Shown here: positions 1 to 7,475 of the stretch, in pieces
Layout of the letters: each line of letters opens with the position of its first letter
Numbering within the stretch: position 1 is the stretch's first letter
From: CAYMTN01 sp964393335
GTDB taxonomy: Bacteria; Chloroflexota; Anaerolineae; Aggregatilineales; Aggregatilineaceae
DNA length: 17,991 nt
Direction: 5' to 3'
Assembly: GCA_964393335.1 (NCBI GenBank)
Contig: CAYMTN010000103.1
Location: 1 to 17,991, forward strand
Position numbers and translations under genes: made by a program
The notes under the pieces: generated by a model
What the model saw: only the letters and a program-made list of their open reading frames with translations
Told to the model about the DNA's origin: nothing
The model's database searches: none

Positions 1-1841
1 TCACCCGCCGCGCCGCCCGTAGGTTCGACATAGACCTGGTTCAACGTGCCGACCACGACCTCTTTCGCCACAAAACCCGTCATCAACGCGCCGGTGGTTT
101 CCCAACTGCCAAAGCCTGCCGGTTTGAAGACCGGCGACACCGCCCCGGCCACTGATCCGAAGACGCTGTCTTGCGCGGATACGTCGTTGAAGTGTCCGCC
201 CTTCGCCGGAAGCGCCATCAGCAGCCAGATGGCAACGGAGCTGGCCAGGATTACGGTGCCCGCCTTACGCAAAAACTCGCTCGTGCGCTCCCACATCTGG
301 CGGCCCACGTCGTGCAGAGAAGGCGTCCGGTAGGGTGGCAGCTCCAACACGAACGGCTGCGGCGGCATGTTGCGGTACACGGTCCGTTTCATCACGTAAC
401 CTGTTACCAGCGCCACACCGATTCCGGTCAGGTACATAGCGAAGATCAGGTTGCCCGCCCGCGCACCAAAAAACGCCGCGCCGAATACGACATATACCGG
501 CAGCCGCGCGCCACAACTCATGAACGTCGCCAAAAAGCCCGTCAGTTTCCGATCCCGCTCATTCGCCAGGGTGCGAGTTGCGTACACCGCCGGGACCGTG
601 CAGCCGAACCCGACGATTAGCGGCAAAAAACTCTTGCCGTGCAGGCCCATTGCCCGCATAACGCGATCCATCACGAATGCCGCGCGCGCCATATACCCGG
701 AGTCTTCGAGCAGGGAGATTGCAAAATAGAGAAACAGCAACACCGGCACAAACACCAACACGCCGCCTACTCCGGCGATAATACCATCCACGGCCAGCGC
801 CGCCAGCCAGGTTCCCTCCAGCCCCAGCACGTCCAGCAGATACACCACCCACCGTGTCAGCGGACCGTTGACCACCGCGTCGATCCAATCCAGAAACGGC
901 GCGCTGACATTTGCCGTAAACTGGAACACCAGCCACATCAACAGCAAAAAAATCGGGACGCCCCATACCCGGTGCGTCACGATCTTGTCAACTTTGTCGG
1001 AGCGTGTCGCTACCGCATACCGGGGCCGCGTCACCGCGCCTGCGACGACATCGCCAATGAACTGGTAACGCCGGTCGGTGATCAGGATTTCGGCGTCCTC
1101 ATCCGTTTCCGCCAGAATGCGCGCTCCGGCGGCCTGCGCCTGCGCGACCAGGTCGCCATACCCATCTGCCACAAGCTGCGCAACCAGCGTGTCGTCATTC
1201 TCCAGCAGTTTGATCGCCAGCCAGCGTGGGTTATACCCGGCATTCTGCGCCGGGTCTTGCGCGATGGTAGTTTGCAGCGCGGCGATCTCGGTTTCGAGCG
1301 GCTCGCCGTAGGGGATAGTCACGCGATGGTCGCCCGGTGAGCGTTCGACATAACCCCCGATGGCCGCTTTGAGCTGGTCCAGGCCGGTGCTGCGGTTACC
1401 GATGGTTTCGATCACCGGCAGGCCGCCTAACCTGGCCGACAGCGCCGCCGGGTTGATCGTCAGGCCCCGGCTGAGTGCCACATCGGCCATGTTCAGCACC
1501 ACGATCACCGGAATTTCCAGCTCCAACACCTGCGAAACCAGGTACAGATTGCGCTCCAGGTTCGAGGCATCTACGACAGCCACCACAGCGCCGGGCCGTT
1601 CGTGAATGATAAAATCCCGCGCGATGATTTCCTCGACTGAATAAGCAGCCAGGCTGTAGGTGCCCGGCAGGTCCACCACGACGATCTCACGATCCTTGAT
1701 CCGGGCGTGACCTTCTTTCTTCTCGACGGTTTTTCCGGGCCAGTTGCCGACGTGCTGGTGCGATCCGGTCAGAGCATTAAAAATCGTGCTTTTGCCGACG
1801 TTCGGATTCCCGGCCAGCGCTATCGTAAACGGTGCGTGCAT
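1..1841 (-). CDS. feoB: Ferrous iron transport protein B (FeoB), C-terminus cut by window edge
   Basis: This is the GTP-gated inner-membrane Fe(II) transporter. The 613 visible residues start with an N-terminal G domain: GNPNVGKST (G1, about residues 11-19), NWPGKT (G2 region), DLPGTYS (G3) and NMAD (G4). The polytopic membrane part begins near residue 290 and carries both hallmark motifs: GFGCTVPA with its pore-type Cys around residue 414, and FMSCGARLPVY around residues 438-448. The last visible stretch, KEVVVGTLNQVY, is also typical of FeoB. The family usually has 650-770 residues, so roughly 50-150 are missing beyond position 1. The ATG at 1841 has AGGAG nine bases upstream and lies 28 nt after feoA, so the two are co-transcribed. 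No feoC is visible in the window. Identification is firm; iron specificity is also supported by the Fur boxes upstream of feoA. Confidence 0.97.
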   Translation of the reverse strand, partial: MHAPFTIALAGNPNVGKSTIFNALTGSHQHVGNWPGKTVEKKEGHARIKDREIVVVDLPGTYSLAAYSVEEIIARDFIIHERPGAVVAVVDASNLERNLYLVSQVLELEIPVIVVLNMADVALSRGLTINPAALSARLGGLPVIETIGNRSTGLDQLKAAIGGYVERSPGDHRVTIPYGEPLETEIAALQTTIAQDPAQNAGYNPRWLAIKLLENDDTLVAQLVADGYGDLVAQAQAAGARILAETDEDAEILITDRRYQFIGDVVAGAVTRPRYAVATRSDKVDKIVTHRVWGVPIFLLLMWLVFQFTANVSAPFLDWIDAVVNGPLTRWVVYLLDVLGLEGTWLAALAVDGIIAGVGGVLVFVPVLLFLYFAISLLEDSGYMARAAFVMDRVMRAMGLHGKSFLPLIVGFGCTVPAVYATRTLANERDRKLTGFLATFMSCGARLPVYVVFGAAFFGARAGNLIFAMYLTGIGVALVTGYVMKRTVYRNMPPQPFVLELPPYRTPSLHDVGRQMWERTSEFLRKAGTVILASSVAIWLLMALPAKGGHFNDVSAQDSVFGSVAGAVSPVFKPAGFGSWETTGALMTGFVAKEVVVGTLNQVYVEPTGGAAG

Positions 1842-1869
1842 AATGGTGTGCTCCTGTGAGCCGGTGATC

Positions 1870-2100
1870 TTATTCGACTTCGATAAGTCGAGCTTCAGAG
1901 CGGCGCAGCGATAGGTGATAACCGCGCACCAGGTATTCAATTGGATCACCCATCGGGGCTGCCTTGATCATGGCGATCTGCACGCCGTGCGTGATGCCCA
2001 TATCCATGATGCGGCGGCGCAGCGGGCGTTCACCCCCGATTTTTGTAACGGTGCCCGTTTGTCCCGGTCCCAGTTGGTCCAACGTGCGCGACTTCGGCAT
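1870..2100 (-). CDS. feoA: Ferrous iron transport protein A (FeoA), SH3-like
   Basis: FeoA is a small cytoplasmic SH3-like protein that supports FeoB-mediated Fe(II) uptake. The 76 residues show the family pattern: LDQLGPGQTGTVTKIGG at the N-terminus, RRRIMDMGIT in the middle (the usual R-L-x-x-M-G-h turn), a basic HGV block and a closing YLVRGYHLSLRRSEA. I chose the ATG at 2100 because AGGA lies just upstream and the product then has the usual family length. A longer frame opens with TTG at 2133, but that would start inside the Fur operators. It is followed 28 nt later by feoB on the same strand and preceded by its own promoter and two Fur boxes, so it is the first gene of an iron-repressed feoAB unit. 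Confidence 0.95.
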   Translation of the reverse strand: MPKSRTLDQLGPGQTGTVTKIGGERPLRRRIMDMGITHGVQIAMIKAAPMGDPIEYLVRGYHLSLRRSEARLIEVE

Positions 2101-2117
2101 ACCATGTCCTATGCAAT

Positions 2118-2149
2118 TGAAAATCATTCGCAATTGAGAGTTATTCTCA
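2118..2149 (-). promoter_or_regulatory. Two tandem Fur boxes upstream of feoA
   Basis: Two 15-bp inverted repeats lie two bases apart. Read on the plus strand they are TGAAAATCATTCGCA (2118-2132) and TGAGAGTTATTCTCA (2135-2149). Each differs from the 7-1-7 Fur consensus TGAnAATnATTnTCA at one of its 12 fixed positions. The centres are 17 bp apart. They abut the feoA promoter and end 18 bp before the chosen feoA start, so an Fe-loaded Fur-type repressor bound here would block initiation. A different iron or manganese regulator of the same superfamily cannot be excluded from the operator alone. Confidence 0.85.
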
Positions 2150-2177
2150 ATTATGCGAACCTAGGGCCGAATCGCAA
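2150..2177 (-). promoter_or_regulatory. Probable sigma70-type promoter of feoAB
   Basis: On the minus strand TTGCGA (2177-2172, four of six matches to TTGACA) and CATAAT (2155-2150, five of six matches to TATAAT) are spaced by 16 bases. The -10 element directly touches the proximal Fur box, as expected for a Fur-repressed promoter. The preceding gene btuD ends about 90 bases upstream with no convincing terminator between them, so some read-through from btuFCD is possible. Confidence 0.6.
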
Positions 2178-2268
2178 AGTGATCAATTTCACCTCAAACC
2201 GGCACAACTGTCATCAAAACGTGGATCGGCACCGTGCGTCTTGCGGTTGGGACCGCATGATGAGCGGT

Positions 2269-3288
2269 TTACGCGGGGTGCTGGCGCAAGAAGACCAGCA
2301 AATCATAGATCGAGTCCAGGTCTTGCGTAATGCCGGGCGTCGATACGCGCCAGAGCGGTTGTTCAAGGTGGGACAGGATGTCCACGCACACCGGTGCGGA
2401 TGCGCCATTCTCGGCCACGTCGAACCCTTCACGCGCCAGGGCACGGCGCGTCCACAGCGCGGTCAGCCCGCTGCCGGTCAGCCTCACGCGCCCGGTCTGC
2501 GCTGGCAGGATGGTAAACGCGCCCGTTTGCCGGTCGAATACGATCCCTTCGCGGCTGAACGCAGCTTCCAGGGCACCGCTGAGCACCAGGTCTTCAGGCG
2601 CACCAACTTGCAGCGGCGCGCGGAGTGGCATCAACCAGATCGTATCCGCGCTGCGCAGCGCCAGGTCCAGATCGTGCGTGGAGAGCAGGATCGCCCGCCC
2701 GGTCGTGCGGGTCAGGTGGCGCAGCACGCGCATCACCTCGACGCGGTTCGGTAAATCGAGAAACGCGGTCGGCTCGTCCAGCAGCATCACGTCCGGTTCT
2801 TGCGCCAGCGCGCGCGCGATCATGATCTTCTGGCGCTCGCCGTCGCTCAGTTCGTCAACCGGACGATGGGCCAGTTCGCGCGCGCCAACGGCCTCAATCG
2901 CCCATCGCACGACCGCTTCATCTTGCCCGCTGAGATGGCCGGACCAATTGGTGTAGGGATGGCGGCCCAATGCCACCAACGCATAGGCCGAGAGGTTGCC
3001 CGCGTCCACGCGCTCGGTCAACACGATACTCATACGGCGTGCCAACTCACGGGACTTGAGCGCGAACACGTCCTCGTCGCCCAGGCGCACCTGCCCGCCC
3101 AACGCCGCCTGCATGCCGCCCAGGGTTCGCATCAGCGTTGATTTGCCGGTTCCGTTTGGCCCGATCAGGCATACCAGTTCCCCGGCATGCAGCGTCACCG
3201 AAATGTCCTGCGCGACAACTACCGGGGGTCGCCGCGCGGTGTTGTAACCGATGCGCAGATTGTGCGCCGTCAAAACGAAGTCCGGCAT
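2269..3288 (-). CDS. btuD: Corrinoid (vitamin B12) ABC transporter ATPase, BtuD-like, with C-terminal extension
   Basis: This is the ATP-hydrolysing subunit of a FecCDE/BtuCD-type importer, 339 residues from the ATG at 3288. It shows Walker A GPNGTGKST (about 43-51), the LSDGE signature (147-151), Walker B VMLLDEPT (167-174) and switch His in STHD (203-206). The ABC core ends near residue 250. A further roughly 85-90 residues (GSGLTALWTRRALAREGF onward) form an extra C-terminal region absent from short BtuD/FecE proteins of about 250-270 residues; from memory, similar tails occur in longer BtuD-like ATPases of other phyla. The start lies 7 nt after the btuC stop; GGGAG sits 11 bases upstream, a somewhat long spacing. 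Membership in a riboswitch-led btuFCD unit points to cobalamin or cobinamide rather than siderophore as substrate. Confidence 0.88.
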   Translation of the reverse strand: MPDFVLTAHNLRIGYNTARRPPVVVAQDISVTLHAGELVCLIGPNGTGKSTLMRTLGGMQAALGGQVRLGDEDVFALKSRELARRMSIVLTERVDAGNLSAYALVALGRHPYTNWSGHLSGQDEAVVRWAIEAVGARELAHRPVDELSDGERQKIMIARALAQEPDVMLLDEPTAFLDLPNRVEVMRVLRHLTRTTGRAILLSTHDLDLALRSADTIWLMPLRAPLQVGAPEDLVLSGALEAAFSREGIVFDRQTGAFTILPAQTGRVRLTGSGLTALWTRRALAREGFDVAENGASAPVCVDILSHLEQPLWRVSTPGITQDLDSIYDLLVFLRQHPA

Positions 3289-3295
3289 ACGGTTG

Positions 3296-4414
3296 TCAGC
3301 TCCCAAACGACGAACGTGCAGGGCTGCGGCGTAAAATAACCCAGGCCACCACCGGAGCACCGATCAGGGCTGTCACGGCGTTGAGCGGCAGCACGGTCTG
3401 GCTGCCTGGCATCTGCGCGATAATGTCCGCCGCCAGCGCCAGGATCGCACCTAACAACGCGCTGGCCGGCACCAAAATCCGGTGATCGGACGTGTTGAAC
3501 AGGCTGCGGCACAGGTGCGGCACGGCGATCCCCAGAAACCCAATCGGGCCGCAAAACGCCGTGATCGACCCGGCCAGCACCGCCGCGCTGATGATGATCC
3601 AGAACCGCGCCCAATTGACATTCAAGCCCATGCTGCGCGCGTAGGTTTCGCCCAACAGCAGCGCATTGAGCGACTTCGCCAGGATCATGGCCGTCGCCAG
3701 CGCCACCAGCACGACCGGCCCCAGGACGTGCATCTGTCCCCATGTGACGCCGCCAAAACTGCCAAAAGTCCAGCTTATGTACGCCTGGATGCGCTCGGCA
3801 ATATTGAAGTACAGCAGCAGGCTGACGACCGCGCCGGTTGCGTACCCCACCATCATGCCCAGGATGAGCAGCGTCATGGTGCTGCGCACGCGCTGCGCCA
3901 CCAACAGCATAAATCCGAGCACGATCCCGGCCCCTATGCTCGCTGCCGCTACCAGGGTCAGGTTGCCGCCCAGGCCCAGCCCGGCCAACATCGAGGAAGC
4001 CGACACACCCGCCACGCCGACCGACAGCACCACCAGCGCGACGCCCAGGCTGGCCCCTGAATTGATGCCCAGTACAAATGGATCAGCCAACGGATTACTG
4101 AACAATGTCTGCATTTCCAGCCCGGCAACGGCGAGCGCTGCCCCGGCCAGCGTCGCGGTGATCGCTTTGGGTAAGCGGAATTTCATTACAATCGTCGTCC
4201 AGGCGCGGCGCTGCGGTTCGTCCCCCACCAGGATTTTCAGAATATCCTTGAGGGGAATATCCACCGAGCCGAGCGTCAGGCTGAGCAGGAACACCCCGGC
4301 CAGTGCCGCCAGCAAACCAAGCAGGGCCGCCCGGCGAATCCCCAGGCGCGGCCACTCATGCCCGGCTGTCACCTTTCGGACGGTAGCGGACGGAGACAGG
4401 GTTGTTTCAACCAT
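3296..4414 (-). CDS. btuC: Corrinoid ABC transporter permease, BtuC/FecCD family
   Basis: This is the membrane channel subunit of a type II ABC importer, 372 residues and about ten hydrophobic segments. Family hallmarks are RLPKAITATLAGAALAVAGL followed by QTLFSNPLADPFVLGINSGA near the N-terminal third, GPIGFLGIAVPHLCR near the C-terminus with the DHR that follows, and the final PLNAVTALIGAPVV. The C-terminal half carries the cytoplasmic loop that contacts the ATPase. An ATG at 4414 is the best start; its GGAG lies about 13 bases upstream, which is weak. An in-frame TTG at 4507 would overlap the end of btuF and is less likely. FecCD permeases carry siderophore, haem or B12, so the B12 assignment rests on the cobalamin riboswitch ahead of the operon. 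Confidence 0.9.
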   Translation of the reverse strand: MVETTLSPSATVRKVTAGHEWPRLGIRRAALLGLLAALAGVFLLSLTLGSVDIPLKDILKILVGDEPQRRAWTTIVMKFRLPKAITATLAGAALAVAGLEMQTLFSNPLADPFVLGINSGASLGVALVVLSVGVAGVSASSMLAGLGLGGNLTLVAAASIGAGIVLGFMLLVAQRVRSTMTLLILGMMVGYATGAVVSLLLYFNIAERIQAYISWTFGSFGGVTWGQMHVLGPVVLVALATAMILAKSLNALLLGETYARSMGLNVNWARFWIIISAAVLAGSITAFCGPIGFLGIAVPHLCRSLFNTSDHRILVPASALLGAILALAADIIAQMPGSQTVLPLNAVTALIGAPVVAWVILRRSPARSSFGS

Positions 4415-4481
4415 TGCGTGATCGTTTCTCCAACTGGCGGGCAGCGAACGCCTATCTGCCGCTCGCCATGTGACCGATCGG

Positions 4482-5684
4482 TTACCGAAGCTGCTGGTAA
4501 TACACAAACTCGTGATCCGGCAGCAAATCTGGGTGGAAAATGGCGATCAGGTCCGCCAGCACAAGCTGCGGATTCGCCACCCCGCCCTCAAAAAAGTCGT
4601 TGCCGCCGAACGCGTTCACACGCTTGTTGTAGGTCCACACCGTGCCGTTTTGAAACGCGGCGAACTCCGCAAACCGCTCGTCGGCAGCCAGCGCATCGTC
4701 CAGGCTGGACCAATACCCGTTCGCATTGACCCAATAATCGGCGTCGGCAGCGCGGTCGAACACCGCTTCAAAGTCCAGAAACAGGCTGCCGGTATTATCG
4801 TCGTCCGCCCACAGGTAATCCGCACCGGCATCGGCCAGCAGGTGCGCAATGAAGCCTTTGCCGCCTGCCATGTACCAAGTGCCCTGCCAGGGTGAGTTGA
4901 CAAACACAGTCGGTTTGTCTTGCACACTGGCAGCCAGCGCCGCCAGGTCGTTGTACTGCGTCGCGATATCACTGAAGATCGTTTCGGCGGCGGCTTCGCG
5001 GTTATAAAACAGCGCGATGAACTTGATCCACTCCGCGCGCCCCAGCGGTGAGTTTTCCAGATAGTCGCCGGTTAACACGACCGGCAGCCCGGCTTCTTCC
5101 AACACGGGATGCGCGTCAAAGTCCAACGATCCGGCGCTGGACGTCATGATCAGGCTGGGGTCAAGATCGAGCACCAGCTCGACATTCACCCCCGCGCCTT
5201 CACCCACTTCGACCAGCTCGCCCGCGTCGATCTTGGCGCGTACCGCCTCCGTGCTGACGTAATCAAACACGTCATGCCCGACGAGATAGTCGAGCAGGCC
5301 CAACGACTCCAGAAATGGCAGGTACGTGGTTGACATGGTGACAATTGTGCCCGCCGGGACGTTAATCACGGCGGCGGCATCCAACCCTGCGGGGGCAGGC
5401 GTGCCGCACTGCACCAGCACGTACTGCACGGGGTCCGCACCCGCCCAGGGAGCCAGAACCGTCACGACCTTATAGTTGTTGAAATACTCAACCGTCAGAT
5501 TCTCCGCGTAGTCGATGCTGATATGTTCGGGAAAATAGTCCACCGCCGGGTCATAGTTATCCACACACCCTTCGGTGATGTTGGTTTCTGGCCCCTGGGC
5601 CTGCACCGTCAGAGCAGGCAGGACGGGCACCGCCACCATCACGACCAGGCACACCGCCACGACCCATCGATAACGTAACCTCAT
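4482..5684 (-). CDS. btuF: Secreted corrinoid-binding protein of ABC importer, BtuF/FecB-like
   Basis: This is the extracytoplasmic substrate-binding subunit, 400 residues. The N-terminus is a classical signal peptide: RLRYR, then a hydrophobic core to about residue 25, with likely cleavage after VQA (residues 27-29). No lipobox Cys follows, which is unusual if the cell has a single membrane, where most binding proteins are lipid-anchored. The mature chain has the FecB/BtuF two-lobe pattern: PAGTIVTMSTTYLPFLESLG, then DLDPSLIMTSSA, VVLTGDYLENSPLGRAEWIK, a connecting helix, and KPTVFVNSPWQGTWYMAGG starting the second lobe. It is longer than E. coli BtuF (about 260 residues). The ATG at 5684 has GGAGGAG eight bases upstream; an upstream in-frame ATG at 5735 falls inside a terminator hairpin and is rejected. 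It is the first gene after the cobalamin riboswitch. Confidence 0.88.
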   Translation of the reverse strand: MRLRYRWVVAVCLVVMVAVPVLPALTVQAQGPETNITEGCVDNYDPAVDYFPEHISIDYAENLTVEYFNNYKVVTVLAPWAGADPVQYVLVQCGTPAPAGLDAAAVINVPAGTIVTMSTTYLPFLESLGLLDYLVGHDVFDYVSTEAVRAKIDAGELVEVGEGAGVNVELVLDLDPSLIMTSSAGSLDFDAHPVLEEAGLPVVLTGDYLENSPLGRAEWIKFIALFYNREAAAETIFSDIATQYNDLAALAASVQDKPTVFVNSPWQGTWYMAGGKGFIAHLLADAGADYLWADDDNTGSLFLDFEAVFDRAADADYWVNANGYWSSLDDALAADERFAEFAAFQNGTVWTYNKRVNAFGGNDFFEGGVANPQLVLADLIAIFHPDLLPDHEFVYYQQLR

Positions 5685-5713
5685 GGATATGATCTCCTCC
5701 ACTCGCGTAAGCC

Positions 5714-5750
5714 AAAAACAAAAAAGACCGGTCACGGATCGATCGGTCTT
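5714..5750 (-). terminator. Second intrinsic terminator in btuF leader
   Basis: On the minus strand AAGACCG (5750-5744) pairs with CGGTCTT (5730-5724) across a 13-base loop and runs into TTTTTT, then a second T5 stretch (5725-5714). It lies only about 30 bases before the btuF start and downstream of another terminator, so transcripts reaching btuF must pass two hairpins. Whether it is B12-controlled or a back-up stop cannot be told from sequence. Confidence 0.7.
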
Positions 5751-5778
5751 CGGTACTTACATCGCTGCCCCAAGAAAC

Positions 5779-5807
5779 AAAAAAGCCCAACCTCACAGAA
5801 GCCGGGC
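5779..5807 (-). terminator. Riboswitch-linked intrinsic terminator upstream of btuF
   Basis: On the minus strand GCCCGGCTTC (5807-5798) and GAGGTTGGGC (5794-5785) form an uninterrupted stem with three G-U pairs, a 3-base loop and then TTTTTT (5784-5779). It starts 77 bases after the cobalamin aptamer, the usual place for a transcriptional expression platform. The likely behaviour is termination when cobalamin is bound and read-through when it is scarce. Confidence 0.82.
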
Positions 5808-5884
5808 ACAGCCGCTTAGTTCTCAGGGGAACACAACAAGCGTATGTGTCGTACTTCCACCTCCCTCCGCGAGATGATGAAAGC

Positions 5885-6022
5885 GAATAGAGGCGGGCGA
5901 CCTGGCTTCCCGGTTATCGGAACCGGGTTACAGTTGCGGGACAGCGCTGGACTCCCAACCGCGAGGGTCGGTCACCAGCTTCGCCATTATGCTTCGCCAT
6001 CCGGGGCTGAAGCACCTCTATC
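5885..6022 (-). promoter_or_regulatory. Cobalamin riboswitch aptamer
   Basis: The minus strand shows the conserved parts of the cobalamin aptamer in order. P1 is formed by GATAGAGG (6022-6015) and CCTCTAT (5893-5887). The core GGGAGTCCAGCGCTG followed by TCCCGCAACTGT (about 5958-5931) matches the family consensus around CCCGCaACTGT. A hairpin with CCCGGTT and AACCGGG arms follows, then the B12 box AGCCAGGTCGCCCGCC just before the closing P1 strand. The aptamer binds cobalamin and represses downstream uptake genes. Its position ahead of btuFCD, with intrinsic terminators in between, fits transcriptional control of B12 import. Confidence 0.93.
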
Positions 6023-6080
6023 ACTACAGAACGATTCAGTTGGTAACGAGCACATCACAGGCTATCGCGCGATTGCCCGC

Positions 6081-6109
6081 AGAATAGCATGAATGAGCGC
6101 CGGTGTCAA
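6081..6109 (-). promoter_or_regulatory. Sigma70-type promoter of the btuFCD riboswitch leader
   Basis: A perfect TTGACA (-35, 6109-6104) and TATTCT (-10, 6086-6081, four of six matches) are separated by exactly 17 bases on the minus strand. Transcription would begin near 6074, about 50 bases before the aptamer, giving a leader of roughly 390 nt before btuF. The rest of 5736-6238 holds the riboswitch, the two terminators and the short upstream region of the plus-strand gene at 6239. Confidence 0.82.
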
Positions 6110-6238
6110 ATTACCGCGCGTATCGACACAGGTCGCACGGTGATTCTTGTGTCCGCAGTCATTCTGCATAAAATGAAAAATGATTTACAATGTAAACAGC
6201 ATTGATAATGCGTTTAGCCAATAAAGGACTGACCGACG

Positions 6239-7453
6239 GTGTTTCAACGAATCGTAAATGGAGTGAGTCGCTATCGCTTCGGGATCGCCGCCGGGATTTT
6301 TGTGATATTCGTGGTCGGCGTGTTGGGCGTCATTCTGGCGGGTGAATTCGGTGAGCAGTCTGTGGGCTGGGATACGCTGATCTACAAAGAGGCGGCGCAG
6401 AATTTCGCCGACCAGCGGCTGCTCTACGAACGGGGTGCGGAAAATCCGTTCTATTACACGCCCCAGTTTGCCGCCTTGTTTCGCCCGCTGGCCGAGTTGA
6501 GTGATCGGGCCGTCATCGTGGTGTGGTTTGCGCTCTTGATCGCCGCTTACCTGGCGCAGTTCTGGGTGTGGCGGTTGGTGATCGAGCACATCAAGCCGGG
6601 AACAAGTGCGTCGTTCTGGGCCTGGTTACTCCCATTTGGCTTGGTGTCTTCCGACGCGATCGCGAATCTTGCATTTGGAAACGTGATCGCGCTACTGGGG
6701 CTGGTGGCAGCGCTTGCCGCGCTGGGCGCGGTAAGACGTAATCCGTACTGGATGGGGCTGGCAGTCGCCGTCATGGCGATCTCAAAACCGCAGTTGCTGG
6801 CGTTTCCGCTGATCTTGTTGTTATTTGCCGCCCTGGATAGGGAATGGTCTTTTTTGCTGCGCGCGGCAGGTGTGGCTGTTGTGCTCCTGGTAGTGTGCTC
6901 CATGATCGCCGTTGCTATGACTTCGGCCAGCTACGTTTGGGACCAGTTGGGGGAACAGATCGAGTTTCTGGCCAATTCGTCAGCGGATTATCCGTATCAG
7001 GAATGGCTGGCCTGGAATAGCTCCGTGTACCAGACCGTGTACCGGTTTCCATTTCTGGACCCCGTTGCCACACCGCTGATCGTGGCGGTGTTGCTCGCCT
7101 GGATGGTCCATTTTATCACGGTCGTTGTCCATGCGGTGCGCGGTGGTGTTCGGCTGGCGACACAACCGGATATCGTCCTGCTGCTGGCCTTTGCGGCGTA
7201 TATTGTTGGCATGTTCTCAAATCATGTCGTAAATGATTTGCTGCTGGGGGCGACGGTATGGGCCTATATCCGCCTTTTTGATGACGAAACGATCAACGGC
7301 AGGCGTTGGACGCTTGTATTATTTTTCGCGATTGTATGGGTGACACCACCCGCTACTTTGTTCATTGGCGTGCTGCCCTTCAGTTTGATCGCCGGGGGTG
7401 TGCTCTACTGGATGGCAGTCCGGCTCGTTCATCGACGATTACAGACCGTATAG
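6239..7453 (+). CDS. Membrane glycosyltransferase, GT87/DUF2029-like
   Basis: The product is a 404-residue polytopic membrane protein with about nine to eleven hydrophobic segments. Family-like features are an acidic loop after the first helix containing GWDTLIYKEAA (Asp45, the position of the catalytic Asp in GT-C enzymes), then LLYERG and FYYTPQFAALFRPL (71-84), GNVIALLGL (147-155) and a conserved Lys in ISKPQ (181-185). This is the layout of GT87 (DUF2029) polyprenyl-phosphate-sugar-dependent mannosyl- or arabinosyltransferases, which act on lipid-linked glycans at the outer face of the membrane. Sugar and acceptor cannot be named. The GTG start at 6239 has AAGGA about ten bases upstream; a later GTG at 6263 is possible. 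It forms a two-gene unit with the next gene. The assignment is moderately sure; a general GT-C enzyme is the alternative. Confidence 0.7.
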   Translation: MFQRIVNGVSRYRFGIAAGIFVIFVVGVLGVILAGEFGEQSVGWDTLIYKEAAQNFADQRLLYERGAENPFYYTPQFAALFRPLAELSDRAVIVVWFALLIAAYLAQFWVWRLVIEHIKPGTSASFWAWLLPFGLVSSDAIANLAFGNVIALLGLVAALAALGAVRRNPYWMGLAVAVMAISKPQLLAFPLILLLFAALDREWSFLLRAAGVAVVLLVVCSMIAVAMTSASYVWDQLGEQIEFLANSSADYPYQEWLAWNSSVYQTVYRFPFLDPVATPLIVAVLLAWMVHFITVVVHAVRGGVRLATQPDIVLLLAFAAYIVGMFSNHVVNDLLLGATVWAYIRLFDDETINGRRWTLVLFFAIVWVTPPATLFIGVLPFSLIAGGVLYWMAVRLVHRRLQTV

Positions 7454-7475
7454 GATCAGTGTGAGGAAGGATGAT

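Noticed and set aside
639..1340. Plus-strand ORF of 233 codons antisense to feoB
   Set aside because: The minus strand here encodes the canonical FeoB membrane region; the plus frame is His/Arg/Gln-rich with no recognisable domain or ribosome site.
2250..2268. Short ACCGC/GCGGT inverted repeat after the btuD stop as a terminator
   Set aside because: The stem is only 5 bp and lacks a following T tract, so I do not call it.
6181..6215. Promoter for the GT87-like gene (TTTACA with TAATGC or GATAAT) and the TTTAC/GTAAA palindrome
   Set aside because: Spacing or hexamer match is poor for every pairing; the palindrome is short and AT-rich, so chance is likely.
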